The notes under the pieces are model-generated. The model saw only the letters and a list, made by a program, of their open reading frames with translations. It was not told where the DNA came from and did not search any database. From an uncultured Ruminococcus sp. (GTDB lineage: Bacteria > Bacillota > Clostridia > Lachnospirales > Lachnospiraceae): a stretch of DNA of 64,000 bases. The stretch covers positions 25,174 through 89,173 of the forward strand of contig FMEL01000015.1 in NCBI GenBank assembly GCA_900066355.1, given 5' to 3'. Every line of letters starts with the position of its first letter. Position 1 is the first letter of the stretch. Positions 43,613 through 52,907 of this stretch are shown here, one piece after another. The translations under genes were made by a program, and so were the position numbers.

Positions 43613-45046
43613 TCACTTATATATGACAACCGGTATTCCGGATTCTACTGTCTGATAAATTGCCTGTGCCTGTTCCTCAGGTACAGCTATGCAGCCTTCT
43701 ATACCCGGCCACGAATCCGAAAATACGCTGGTTCCACTGCTTTCATCATCACTTCCGAAAGCTGCGATATCCGCATCATCTGAAAAGTCATATCCCGTTA
43801 CATCCAGACCTGCTTTTCCATATATGCCGATTTTGTCTGTAAATGGCATCCAGAAATTTACTGTTTCACCAGCTCCGCCGCCGGGTACTGCGGAAGATTC
43901 TTTTTCTCCCAGTGCATATATGCCGGTCGGTGTGCTGCTGTCTGCCACCAGCCCGGTATCCACCACCGGACTTCCACTCTGATATAATACCATTCTTTGG
44001 GCACTTAGGTCAATTTCAATATAAGAATATCCTATATCATTTATCTTTCTGCTGGCTGCTTTCTGTTCATAAACCGGTTCCCGCACCTCGGTTTTTTTCT
44101 CTGTGATGTCTTTGTACAGTGCATTACTTTCTTTTTGCTGGTCGATCACCCACCCGTAATTTCCACCGGATACGGTGATATCTCTGTTATCATATGTAGA
44201 AAATGTCCGTTCTGTACCTGCCGTATCATATTTACCGGCAAGATCCGCCACATAAGCAGCTACTGCATCCTTACTCACGACCAGATTATCATTTTCATCT
44301 CTGCCAAGCATGCCCTTTATCACAGAACGATCTACCGTCTCTTTGCGGTCACTGAAATCATACGTTACCACAACATCGGTCAGATCATTCATCTGCTCAC
44401 AGTCCTTAGTAAGATCCGATGCATATGCGGTCGGGTTGATATAGCAGCCATCTTCTTCCAGATCTGCAACCGTACGCCCCGTCTTAACCGCATCAGAAAT
44501 ATCTTCTGTCAGTTTTTCATAATCAATCTTTGTACCCTCAATCTCAGGAACGACTTCAAAACCGTCCTCCAGTTCTCTGATATAGGCATCTTCCGGTTCT
44601 ACATTATTCTGAAGGCACTTCAGGCTGTCGATCTTCCGTTTAAACAGCTCTTCATCGTACGATACCGATGCCGGCAGTTCATAAGTCTGCTGCTGGCTGA
44701 ATGCCAGGAACCAGATAAAACGATTCTGGTCATGCAAAAGCTTCCTGACACTTCCATCTGATGTATATTGGAGATTAATTTCCTCTGCTGTGATTCCTTC
44801 CTGGCCGTCTCCTCTTGTACGGACTGCAAGTACATAGACTGCAGTCTTTTGTTTCAGAAGATTTTCGGTCTCATCCTCCGTCATATAAGAACAGTTAAAA
44901 CCATTCACCTGTGAACCGGGAAGAAAGTGACCGGTAAAATAGTATACACCAAAAAAGTAGGCGCCTGCGGTAAGCAGGAGCAGTACAATGATTAAACCAA
45001 TCAGTAGTTTTCTTCCTTTGTCCATACTCTTGTTTTCTTCCGTCAT
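43613..45046 (-). CDS. L,D-transpeptidase-like (YkuD) protein with altered active site
   Basis: A 477-residue protein with one N-terminal membrane helix (residues about 13-35), so the bulk is extracellular. Residues about 60-330 resemble the repeated peptidoglycan-binding (PG_binding_4/YoaR-like) region. Residues about 350-477 are a YkuD-like domain: the P-T-G-I-Y-A-L-G segment and the C-terminal G-C452-I-A-V-P-E-E-Q-A-Q are present. The usual His of the I-H-G motif is Tyr409 (I-Y-G), and the S-H-G-C motif is I-E-G-C, with no Arg or Asn after Cys. The wall cross-linking activity of the family may be altered or lost. It forms its own unit before ddl. Confidence 0.82.
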   Translation of the reverse strand: MTEENKSMDKGRKLLIGLIIVLLLLTAGAYFFGVYYFTGHFLPGSQVNGFNCSYMTEDETENLLKQKTAVYVLAVRTRGDGQEGITAEEINLQYTSDGSVRKLLHDQNRFIWFLAFSQQQTYELPASVSYDEELFKRKIDSLKCLQNNVEPEDAYIRELEDGFEVVPEIEGTKIDYEKLTEDISDAVKTGRTVADLEEDGCYINPTAYASDLTKDCEQMNDLTDVVVTYDFSDRKETVDRSVIKGMLGRDENDNLVVSKDAVAAYVADLAGKYDTAGTERTFSTYDNRDITVSGGNYGWVIDQQKESNALYKDITEKKTEVREPVYEQKAASRKINDIGYSYIEIDLSAQRMVLYQSGSPVVDTGLVADSSTPTGIYALGEKESSAVPGGGAGETVNFWMPFTDKIGIYGKAGLDVTGYDFSDDADIAAFGSDDESSGTSVFSDSWPGIEGCIAVPEEQAQAIYQTVESGIPVVIYK

Positions 45047-45103
45047 GGCGCCTCCTTAACGTTCACGGCTATGAAATTTTATTGTTGCTGTTCAGGTCAG
45101 AGT

Positions 45104-46393
45104 TTATTCTGCCAGAAGTTTCTCTACGCTGGCAAGTTTTACGCAGACAACAAATACCTGTGCTGCTTTTTCCAGTTCATCAATTGGCGGGAATGACGGA
45201 GCAATACGGATATTGCTGTCTTTTGGGTCTTTGCCATATGGGTAGGTAGCTCCTGCTCCGGTCATTACGACACCGGCTTCTTTTGCCATTGCTACGATTT
45301 TCTTTGCGCATCCCTCCATGGATTCGAAGGAAATGAAGTAACCTCCTTTTGGAGTTGTCCATTCTCCGATTCCGAGTCCGCCGAGTTCTTTCTCGAGAGT
45401 TGCCTCTACCATCTCAAATTTTGGACGGAGGATTGCTGCATGCCTGCTCATGTGTGCATGCACACCGTCAAGATTCTTGAAGAATTTTACATGACGGAGC
45501 TGATTCAGTTTATCATGTCCGATGGTCTGTACTGTAATATATTTACGAATATCATCAAGGTTTGCTTTTGATGCAGCTAATGCAGCGATACCGGAACCCG
45601 GGAAGCTGATTTTGGAAGTTGAAGTAAATTTATAAACCATATCCGGATTGCCGGCTTTTGCACATTCATCCAGAATCTCAAGCAAGAAATCCTGTTCTTT
45701 TTCGTCATCATAAAGATGATGTACGCTGTACGCATTGTCCCAGTAGATACGGAAATCCGGTGCTGCCGGTTTCAGACGTGCAAAACGTTTTACGGTTTCT
45801 TCGGAATAGGTATATCCCTGCGGATTAGAGTATTTCGGTACACACCAGATACCTTTGATTGCCGGATCTTCGCTTACAAGTTTCTCAACCATATCCATAT
45901 CCGGGCCTTCCGGTGACATCGGCACATTGATCATTTCGATACCGAAAAATTCTGTAATCTTGAAGTGGCGGTCATATCCCGGAACCGGACAGAGGAATTT
46001 TACTTTATCCAGTTTGCACCATGGAGTATTTCCCATAACACCATGCGTCATAGAACGTGATACAGTATCAAACATAACATTCAGGCTGGAGTTTCCGTAA
46101 ATGATAATGTGTTCCGGATCTACTTCGGAAATCTCTCCGAGAAGACGTTTGGCTTCCGGAATACCATCCATAACACCATAGTTACGGCAGTCAACACCAG
46201 TCTCACATCTCAAGTCTGTACTGCTTGACAGAACATCCATCATATCCATGGAAATATTCAGCTGATCAACTGACGGCTTACCACGTGACATATCAAGGGC
46301 CAGTCCCTGTGCCTTAATTTCTGCATACTGCTGATCCAGCTCTTTCTTGAGAGCCTGAAGCTGTTCTTTACTCATCTCACTGTATTTCTGCAT
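45104..46393 (-). CDS. Aspartate aminotransferase (atypical class I, PF12897 type)
   Basis: The start is ATG 46393, with GAGGAGG six bases before it, giving 429 residues. It has L-D-M-S-R-G-K-P-S near residue 30, Y-G-N-S-S-L-N-V-M for the cofactor and Y-K-F-T-S-T-S-K-I-S-F-P-G-S-G with the Schiff-base Lys near residue 258. W-D-N-A-Y-S-V-H is the ring-contacting segment. This layout matches the distinct actinobacterial/Firmicute aspartate aminotransferase group (PF12897) rather than AspC. It is a single-gene unit. Confidence 0.88.
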   Translation of the reverse strand: MQKYSEMSKEQLQALKKELDQQYAEIKAQGLALDMSRGKPSVDQLNISMDMMDVLSSSTDLRCETGVDCRNYGVMDGIPEAKRLLGEISEVDPEHIIIYGNSSLNVMFDTVSRSMTHGVMGNTPWCKLDKVKFLCPVPGYDRHFKITEFFGIEMINVPMSPEGPDMDMVEKLVSEDPAIKGIWCVPKYSNPQGYTYSEETVKRFARLKPAAPDFRIYWDNAYSVHHLYDDEKEQDFLLEILDECAKAGNPDMVYKFTSTSKISFPGSGIAALAASKANLDDIRKYITVQTIGHDKLNQLRHVKFFKNLDGVHAHMSRHAAILRPKFEMVEATLEKELGGLGIGEWTTPKGGYFISFESMEGCAKKIVAMAKEAGVVMTGAGATYPYGKDPKDSNIRIAPSFPPIDELEKAAQVFVVCVKLASVEKLLAE

Positions 46394-46486
46394 ATTCGTC
46401 CTCCTCGTGCCGCTTCCAGAATCCTGTCCCGGCAAAAATTCTTTCATCTTTAAACCTTGTGTTTCTTATTTCTAATTATCCTGTAT

Positions 46487-46516
46487 ATTTTAGTATGGTA
46501 AAGTACCGCTTGTCAA
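46487..46516 (-). promoter_or_regulatory. Promoter of aspartate aminotransferase gene
   Basis: On the minus strand, TTGACA (46516-46511) and TAAAAT (46492-46487) have an 18-base spacer. Confidence 0.6.
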
Positions 46517-46631
46517 CCCCCGCTGCCTTTCTATTTACAAAAAATTTTCTCAAATCAAAGTGATAAAGTACGAATTAAGACGAATTTTATCAAAATAAAC
46601 TGTCTACACGTTCAAAACCATATAGTTTTAC

Positions 46632-46660
46632 TTGCAGAATTCCAGACTATCACCTATACT
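46632..46660 (+). promoter_or_regulatory. Promoter of methyltransferase gene
   Basis: TTGCAG (46632-46637) and TATACT (46655-46660) have a 17-base spacer. Between this and the divergent promoter the 46394-46715 gap holds nothing else I can name. Confidence 0.7.
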
Positions 46661-46715
46661 AAATAGACGGAAATATGTAGATAAATAAGTACTTAAAGAA
46701 AGGTTATTATAATAT

Positions 46716-47576
46716 ATGTGGATTGCAAATGACTGGAAAGAATACGAAGTAATTGACACTTCCTGCGGCGAGAAACTGGAGCGCTGGGGCAAATATACGC
46801 TGGTGCGCCCGGACCCGCAGGTTATCTGGGATACTCCGAAGGTAAGCCGTGGCTGGAAAAACATGAACGCCCACTATCACAGAAGCAAAAAAGGCGGCGG
46901 AGAATGGGAATTCTTTGATCTTCCGCAGCAGTGGGATCTTCATTACAAAGATCTGACTTTCCATCTGAAACCATTCAGTTTCAAACACACCGGACTTTTC
47001 CCGGAACAGGCAGTCAACTGGGACTGGTTTGGAGATAAGATCCGTAACGCAGGCCGTCCGGTCAAAGTTCTGAATCTTTTTGCCTACACGGGCGGTGCAA
47101 CTCTGGCTGCTGCCGCTGCCGGCGCACATGTCACACATGTCGATGCTTCCAAGGGCATGGTCAACTGGGCAAAAGAAAATGCCGCCGCGTCCGGACTCTC
47201 CGAAGCTCCGATCCGCTGGCTGGTTGATGACTGTGTAAAATTTGTAGAGCGTGAAATCCGCCGCGGAAATCACTACGATGCGATCATTATGGACCCTCCA
47301 TCTTACGGGCGTGGCCCGAAAGGTGAGATCTGGAAGATTGAGGAGGCAATTCATCCGCTCATCAAGCTGTGCGTGAAGCTTTTAAGCCCGAATCCACTGT
47401 TTTTCCTGATCAACTCCTATACGACAGGACTTGCACCGGCTGTGCTGACCTATATGCTTTCAACAGAACTTAAGGATTTCGACGGACATGTTGATTCTCA
47501 GGAAATCGGACTTCCTGTTACTTCAAACGGACTGGTGCTGCCATGCGGTGCATCCGGAAGATGGGAAGCAAAATAG
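46716..47576 (+). CDS. Class I SAM-dependent methyltransferase (RlmI-like, PF10672)
   Basis: A 286-residue methyltransferase. The SAM-binding motif V-L-N-L-F-A-Y-T-G-G-A-T-L-A-A lies near residue 120, with V-D-A-S-K-G-M-V-N-W-A-K-E-N for the ribose and I-M-D-P-P-S-Y-G-R-G as the catalytic loop. This combination matches bacterial rRNA cytosine methyltransferases, though it lacks their N-terminal PUA domain. The RNA target is inferred, not shown. The ribosome site is AGAAAGG at a long 12-base spacing. Confidence 0.85.
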   Translation: MWIANDWKEYEVIDTSCGEKLERWGKYTLVRPDPQVIWDTPKVSRGWKNMNAHYHRSKKGGGEWEFFDLPQQWDLHYKDLTFHLKPFSFKHTGLFPEQAVNWDWFGDKIRNAGRPVKVLNLFAYTGGATLAAAAAGAHVTHVDASKGMVNWAKENAAASGLSEAPIRWLVDDCVKFVEREIRRGNHYDAIIMDPPSYGRGPKGEIWKIEEAIHPLIKLCVKLLSPNPLFFLINSYTTGLAPAVLTYMLSTELKDFDGHVDSQEIGLPVTSNGLVLPCGASGRWEAK

Positions 47577-47687
47577 AATATTTTAATTCTTCTGAAAATT
47601 AATAATTTTTCTCATTATTTTCTTGAATCTGTTGATATACAGAGATATAATACAGTTATCAAAAACGTATCAGGAGAGGTGAAAATA

Positions 47688-47876
47688 ATGACGGAAGAAC
47701 GCCCAAACGATACTCTTCCCTACACCTGTACTCCGGCCTATGACCGCAGCAACTGTGGGAATTGTGTCTGCGCCACCTGTTATGAACAGGAATTCTGCAA
47801 CCGCTGCAGCTCCTGTGAAAATCTTTCCCGTAAGAAAGAATCCTGCAACAGTTATGAAGGCGCATATTGCTACTAA
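47688..47876 (+). CDS. Ten-cysteine miniprotein
   Basis: The start is ATG 47688, with AGGAGAGGTG before it, giving 62 residues. Cysteines are at positions 14, 23, 26, 28, 31, 37, 40, 43, 53 and 61, several in C-x2-C pairs. There is no signal peptide. The spacing suggests metal binding (zinc or copper) or disulphide packing. It does not match the SCIFF precursor pattern and no radical SAM maturase is adjacent. No family is recognised. It follows the methyltransferase by 111 bases and is closed by the terminator shared with phoR. Confidence 0.6.
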   Translation: MTEERPNDTLPYTCTPAYDRSNCGNCVCATCYEQEFCNRCSSCENLSRKKESCNSYEGAYCY

Positions 47877-47877
47877 C

Positions 47878-47926
47878 CAAAAAAGATACTGAACGCTTTT
47901 TAAATTGCGTCAGTATCTTTTTTATG
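47878..47926. terminator. Bidirectional terminator between the miniprotein and phoR genes
   Basis: AAAAAAGATACTGAACGC pairs with GCGTCAGTATCTTTTTT, one mismatch, for convergent genes. Confidence 0.85.
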
Positions 47927-47929
47927 TTC

Positions 47930-49600
47930 TTAAATTGTTTTCCGTTTTTTCGGGAAGGTCATGGTAATCTCGGTTCCTCTGCCGATCTCGCTAACCAGAT
48001 CCAGGGTTCCTCCCAGGAAACCTACACCATGTTTTACAATAGAAAGACCGAGGCCGGTACCTCCGATTTCTTTGGAGTGGCTCTTGTCCACGCGATAGAA
48101 TCTTTCAAATACGCGCTTCTGATCTTCTGCCGGGATTCCTATACCGTTATCTTTAACTCGAATCTCTACCTGTTTGCCCAGATCACGCAGATGAATGCTT
48201 ACTGTACCGTCCTCTTTATTATATTTGATTCCATTATCGCAGAGATTATAAATGATTTCATCCAGAATCGGACGCACGCTGTACAGCATCGTTTTATCCC
48301 CGTCAATATAAAAATGAACGTTTTTCTTATCAGCAATCTCTTTCAGTCTGCCGCACACATCTCTGACAATCTGACACACATCCAAATCTTCCCAGTCATA
48401 CGGAGTTTCTCCCTCATCAAGCTGAGATACCCGAATCGTATCTTCGATCAACGCGATCAGGCGCTGGGCTTCATCATAAATTCTGCCTGCAAATTTCTGT
48501 ACATCTTCCTGTCTGACCATACCATTTCGGATGATCTCTGCAAAGCCGGATACTGCAGTCAGAGGCGTCATCAGCTCATGTGAAACATTTGCTGAAAATT
48601 CTCTGCGTAGCTGTTCGCGTTCCACCTTTTCTGTTTCGTTGATCAGCAGAAGTACTGCACCTACCACCCGTTGTTCTCTGGTAACAGGGTTCGCGATCAT
48701 CTGAACGACTTCGCCGCCCAGACGCAGACGTACACTTCCGTGTTCTCCACGCAGAACCTGTTCGATCATAAAGCGGAATTCTTCACCACGGTTCAGCAAA
48801 TAAACGCATTCCCCAATCTTTGGTTTCTGCATTTGAAACATTTTCCATGCACTGGAATTTCCCGACAGGATCATTGTATAACTGTCGATCACAAGGAGTC
48901 CTTCCTGCATATTTTCTGTAATGATCGTAAACTCTTCCTGATTTCGTCTGGCTGTTTCCAGCTGACTTCTGATCTGTCCGTTCTGCTTATATATCTTACT
49001 TAAAAGAGGCCCTACTTCTTCATAGATCTGATTTTCCTCCGGATGCTCAAGATCTACATTATTGATCGGCTCCACAATTTTATTTGCCATATGCATAGAT
49101 ACAAGACCGGCCAGTATCAGCATCACGACTGCAATACCGATCATCGGCGGTACCATCTCCATAAGAAGCACCCATACCGAGTACTGCGTACTGGAAACAC
49201 GGAGTACGGTATTGTCTGAGAGGCGCAGTGCATAGTATATCGTCTTCTGTGACAGTGTTTTTGAATCACGTTCTGCACGTCCGCTTCCTGATTTCAGCGC
49301 TTCCTGAACTTCTTTACGGTCACTGTGATTTTCCATAGAAGAAGCATCTGCCTGATTATCATAAAGAACCGTTCCGTCCTCTGCGATATACGTAATACGG
49401 TCATTTTTTTCTTTAATCTGATTCAGATAATCCACGCCGTTCTGTTCTACTCCATATGCCAGATAAGTTGCCTCTTTTTTTAACTCTGTATCTATCTGTT
49501 TTCCGAAATGCTGATAAAGGATTGCCATCACACATGCAATCCCAAATATCAGCACAACCACTGCCACCAGTATATTTGATTTAAAAATTTTCTTTGTCAC
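47930..49600 (-). CDS. phoR: Phosphate sensor histidine kinase
   Basis: The start is GTG at 49600, with GGGAGG eight bases before, giving 556 residues. Topology is helix near 10-30, an extracellular sensor region to about 140, a second helix near 145-170, then HAMP-like and PAS regions. The H-box F-S-A-N-V-S-H-E-L-M-T-P-L-T-A-V-S-G-F carries the phospho-His. ATPase motifs are the N-box N-G-I-K-Y-N, G-I-G-I-P (G1) and G-G-T-G-L-G-L-S-I-V-K (G2). It is the last gene of pstSCAB-phoU-phoR, five bases after phoU. Its usual response regulator (PhoP/PhoB) is not in the window, which is unusual for this operon type. Confidence 0.9.
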   Translation of the reverse strand: MTKKIFKSNILVAVVVLIFGIACVMAILYQHFGKQIDTELKKEATYLAYGVEQNGVDYLNQIKEKNDRITYIAEDGTVLYDNQADASSMENHSDRKEVQEALKSGSGRAERDSKTLSQKTIYYALRLSDNTVLRVSSTQYSVWVLLMEMVPPMIGIAVVMLILAGLVSMHMANKIVEPINNVDLEHPEENQIYEEVGPLLSKIYKQNGQIRSQLETARRNQEEFTIITENMQEGLLVIDSYTMILSGNSSAWKMFQMQKPKIGECVYLLNRGEEFRFMIEQVLRGEHGSVRLRLGGEVVQMIANPVTREQRVVGAVLLLINETEKVEREQLRREFSANVSHELMTPLTAVSGFAEIIRNGMVRQEDVQKFAGRIYDEAQRLIALIEDTIRVSQLDEGETPYDWEDLDVCQIVRDVCGRLKEIADKKNVHFYIDGDKTMLYSVRPILDEIIYNLCDNGIKYNKEDGTVSIHLRDLGKQVEIRVKDNGIGIPAEDQKRVFERFYRVDKSHSKEIGGTGLGLSIVKHGVGFLGGTLDLVSEIGRGTEITMTFPKKRKTI

Positions 49601-49604
49601 GTTA

Positions 49605-50258
49605 TCAGCCTCCCATTTGGTGTTCATCGTTTCTGTGTTCGCCTGTAATCGCATACTCGACCCACTCAGCAATATTCACCGCATGATCTCCGATTCGTTC
49701 CATATATTTTGCAGTCATTAAAAGATCCAGTCCTGCTTTTGCATCCAGATTCTGGTACATCAGCTCTGCCAGTTCCTCTTTGATCTGATTAAATGCATCA
49801 TCTACCTGATCATCATCATCGATTACTTTTCGGCAGAGTTCCAGATCACGTTTTACAAAGGCATCAACGCTTTCTGTGACCATGTTGACCGTCATTTCTG
49901 CCATCTTTCCGATAAGCGATGGAATTTCAACATGTTTTTCATCAATATACTTTGAAAGATCTGCAATATCTGCTGCCTGATCTCCGATTCGTTCCATATC
50001 AGAGATCATTTTCAGTGCTGCGGAAACCTCTCGTAAATCTCTTGCTACCGGCTGCTGGTGAAGCAGGATTCGCATACAGAGATTCTCGATCTCACGTTCT
50101 TTTGTATCAATTTCTCTGTCTGTCTCAAAAATTGCTTTGATACAATCCTCACCCCGAATTGCTTTATTAGAAAGAGAAATTGCCTTTTCACAGAAGCTTC
50201 CCATCGTAATGATCTGTACATGGAGTGCTTCAAGCTGCCGTTCGAAATGCGTTGCCAT
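49605..50258 (-). CDS. phoU: Phosphate signalling protein PhoU
   Basis: A 217-residue all-helical protein linking Pst transport to PhoR signalling. It has the duplicated three-helix bundle with the metal-contact patterns E-R-I-G-D-Q-A-A-D-I in the first half and M-E-R-I-G-D-H-A-V-N-I-A-E-W in the second. The start was chosen at ATG 50258 because the M-A-T-H-F reading follows GGGAGG. It begins two bases after the pstB stop, so the operon is compact. Confidence 0.95.
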   Translation of the reverse strand: MATHFERQLEALHVQIITMGSFCEKAISLSNKAIRGEDCIKAIFETDREIDTKEREIENLCMRILLHQQPVARDLREVSAALKMISDMERIGDQAADIADLSKYIDEKHVEIPSLIGKMAEMTVNMVTESVDAFVKRDLELCRKVIDDDDQVDDAFNQIKEELAELMYQNLDAKAGLDLLMTAKYMERIGDHAVNIAEWVEYAITGEHRNDEHQMGG

Positions 50259-50260
50259 AA

Positions 50261-51019
50261 TCAACCAAACCTCCCTGTAATATAGTCCTCTGTTCTCTTG
50301 TCTTTCGGCATGGAAAACAGAGTATCTGTATCGCTGAATTCTACAACTTCTCCCAGAAGGAAGAAGGCTGTTTTATCAGAAATTCGGGTCGCCTGCTGCA
50401 TATTATGCGTAACGATCACGATCGTATATTTTCCTTTTAATTCCATTGCAAGCTCTTCGATTTTTGATGTAGAGATCGGGTCAAGTGCAGATGTCGGCTC
50501 ATCCATCAGAAGCACTTCCGGCTCAACTGCCAGTGCTCTTGCAATGCAAAGTCTCTGCTGCTGTCCACCGGACATACCCAGCGCACTTTTCTTTAATCTG
50601 TCTTTTACTTCGTCCCAGATTGCTGCATCGCGAAGAGATTTTTCTACGATTTCATCCAGCTTTGCTTTGGAACGGATTCCATGTGTTCTCGGTCCGTAAG
50701 CAACATTATCATAAATACTCATCGGGAACGGATTTGGCTTCTGGAATACCATTCCGACTCTTTTTCGAAGAATATTTACATCCATGTCACCATAAATATC
50801 TTCTCCGTCAAGTTCTACCTTTCCGGTAATCTTACATCCCTCAACAAGGTCATTCATTCGGTTCAGAGACTTCAGAAGAGTTGATTTTCCACATCCACTC
50901 GGTCCGATAAAAGCGGTTATTTCTTTTTCCGGAATATGCATATTGATATCATGTAATGCATGAAAATTCCCGTAATAGAGATTCATATCTTCAATAGAAA
51001 GTTTAATATTATCACTCAT
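50261..51019 (-). CDS. pstB: Phosphate ABC transporter ATP-binding protein
   Basis: A 252-residue ATPase of the phosphate importer. Walker A is G-P-S-G-C-G-K-S-T-L-L-K near residue 40, the Q-loop V-F-Q-K-P-N-P-F-P-M-S is PstB-specific, the ABC signature is M-S-G-G-Q-Q-Q-R, and Walker B is L-L-M-D-E-P-T-S-A-L-D. The length is normal. It lies six bases after pstA. Confidence 0.97.
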   Translation of the reverse strand: MSDNIKLSIEDMNLYYGNFHALHDINMHIPEKEITAFIGPSGCGKSTLLKSLNRMNDLVEGCKITGKVELDGEDIYGDMDVNILRKRVGMVFQKPNPFPMSIYDNVAYGPRTHGIRSKAKLDEIVEKSLRDAAIWDEVKDRLKKSALGMSGGQQQRLCIARALAVEPEVLLMDEPTSALDPISTSKIEELAMELKGKYTIVIVTHNMQQATRISDKTAFFLLGEVVEFSDTDTLFSMPKDKRTEDYITGRFG

Positions 51020-51025
51020 GTTTCG

Positions 51026-51931
51026 TTATCCTTTCGCGATACGTTTTGCCACCATACCGGACAAACCGTTAATCAGTAATACAAATAACAGGATCACAAC
51101 CGCAGTTGCAGATGCCTGATTCATGTGAAGTCCTTCACTGGAAAGTACATACATATGAAGTGCCAGTGTACGTCCGGAACCCATCAGATTCGGTACCTGT
51201 GCAACCGTTCCCGAAGTGTAAAGAAGAGCTGCCGTTTCACCGATGATACGTCCGATTGCAAGAATGATTCCTGCAAGGATTCCAGGTACTGCAGACGGAA
51301 GTACAATCGTAAAAATCGTCCTGAGTTTGCCTGCTCCCAGACCGAAGCTTGCTTCTCTGTAAGAATCCGGAACTGCTTTTAATGCTTCTTCTGCAGTTCT
51401 CATAATCACCGGAAGGACCATGATAACAAGGGTACATGCACCGGCCAGAAGTGACATTCCCCAGTGAAGTGCTGTTACGAAAAACAGCATACCAAACAGA
51501 CCATATACGATAGACGGAATACCAGAGAGTGTCTCTGCCGTAATACGAATAACCTGTACCAATTTATTGCCTTTTTTTGCATATTCTACAAGATAAATTG
51601 CCGCGAAAATTCCGAGCGGTGCAGCAATCACAAGCGATAAAACTGTCATGATAAAGGTATTGATCAGTGATGGCATCAGCGATACATTTTCGGATGTATA
51701 TTCCAGACTGAAAAGATCCGGTGTCAGATACGGGATACCTTTTACCAGGATATATGCTACCAGAAAAAGCAATACTGCAAAGGTAACTATTGCCGCCCCG
51801 ATCGTAAGAAGGGCAAGTACTCCGGATCCCGGATGACGCAGATATGACCGGATGCGGTCTGCTGCGGATGTCTGATTTCTTTTTTTCATATTTTCCACCG
51901 TCGGTTCAACTACTGCTGTATTAGTTTGCAT
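51026..51931 (-). CDS. pstA: Phosphate ABC transporter permease PstA
   Basis: A 301-residue permease with about six membrane segments. It has E-A-L-K-A-V-P-D-S-Y-R-E-A-S-F-G-L-G-A-G-K, the EAA loop that contacts PstB, and E-T-L-S-G-I-P-S-I-V-Y-G-L-F-G. The start is ATG 51931 with AGGAGG seven bases upstream; it overlaps the pstC end by 11 bases, suggesting translational coupling. The first ~30 residues are a cytoplasmic charged tail. Confidence 0.95.
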   Translation of the reverse strand: MQTNTAVVEPTVENMKKRNQTSAADRIRSYLRHPGSGVLALLTIGAAIVTFAVLLFLVAYILVKGIPYLTPDLFSLEYTSENVSLMPSLINTFIMTVLSLVIAAPLGIFAAIYLVEYAKKGNKLVQVIRITAETLSGIPSIVYGLFGMLFFVTALHWGMSLLAGACTLVIMVLPVIMRTAEEALKAVPDSYREASFGLGAGKLRTIFTIVLPSAVPGILAGIILAIGRIIGETAALLYTSGTVAQVPNLMGSGRTLALHMYVLSSEGLHMNQASATAVVILLFVLLINGLSGMVAKRIAKG

Positions 51932-52778
51932 TCTCTGACCTCCTGTTCAGTAAAGAAAGACTCAGGTTGATGATCAGGATAAATACAAAAAGTACAACTC
52001 CTGTTGCAATCAGTGCTTCTCTGTGAAGTCCGGTTGCATAACCCATTTCAGTTACGATATTTGCTGTCATTGTACGAAGACCTTTGAGTAAACCTGCAGG
52101 CATTCTTGCCTGGTTTCCGGCTACCATGATCACCGCCATTGTCTCACCGATCGCACGACCGATTCCGAGAACTACAGCTGCCAGAATACCGGATTTTGCT
52201 GCCGGGAGCATAACCACAAAAATACTTCTTTCTTTTGTTGCCCCCAGTGCAAGTGAACCTTCATAATAGCTTTCCGGTACACTTCGAAGAGCGGATTCTG
52301 TTGGTCCGATAATTGTCGGCAGAATCATGATTCCCAGAAGAAGGGATGCTGCCAGCCAGCTTGTGCCGGTTCCTCCGAAGGTGTTTCGAATAAGCGGTAC
52401 CATCAGTACAAGACCAAAGAAACCATAAACTATGGAAGGAACTCCTGCCATCAGCTCAATTCCGGATTTCAGCGGACGATAAATTTTCTGCGGACAGTAG
52501 CGTGCCATAAATACAGATGTAAGTAAGGCAATCGGTACACCCACCAGAATTGCGCCGCCTGTTACATAAATACTGGCAATGATCATCGGGAAAATTCCAA
52601 ATTTGTCATTGGATGGTTTCCAGACTGTTCCGAGTAAGAATTTCAGCGGGCCGATCTTGGCAATCGCCGGAATTCCATTGGCAAACAGGAACAAGCAAAT
52701 CAGAAATACTGCCAGGACTGAAGCACAGGCAGCCACCATAAAAACAATTTTCATGGCCTGTTCTTTAAATCTATTCAT
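51921..52778 (-). CDS. pstC: Phosphate ABC transporter permease PstC
   Basis: The start is ATG 52778; an upstream extension is rejected because GAGGAAGAG lies right before this ATG. The 285-residue protein has six membrane segments, with the motif I-E-L-M-A-G-V-P-S-I-V-Y-G-F-F-G and the EAA loop A-L-R-S-V-P-E-S-Y-Y-E-G-S-L-A-L-G-A-T-K. It is paired with pstA in the same operon and lies 130 bases after pstS. Confidence 0.95.
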   Translation of the reverse strand: MNRFKEQAMKIVFMVAACASVLAVFLICLFLFANGIPAIAKIGPLKFLLGTVWKPSNDKFGIFPMIIASIYVTGGAILVGVPIALLTSVFMARYCPQKIYRPLKSGIELMAGVPSIVYGFFGLVLMVPLIRNTFGGTGTSWLAASLLLGIMILPTIIGPTESALRSVPESYYEGSLALGATKERSIFVVMLPAAKSGILAAVVLGIGRAIGETMAVIMVAGNQARMPAGLLKGLRTMTANIVTEMGYATGLHREALIATGVVLFVFILIINLSLSLLNRRSENAN

Positions 52779-52907
52779 ACAGGACTCTTCCTCTCTCATA
52801 ATTATCATCGGATGCGCACCGCCGGCACGTCCCTGATATGTAATGCAGGACATACACGAAGCCCGGTGACCCGGGCTTCATCTTCTGTCGTTTTGTATCG
52901 GTCTTAC

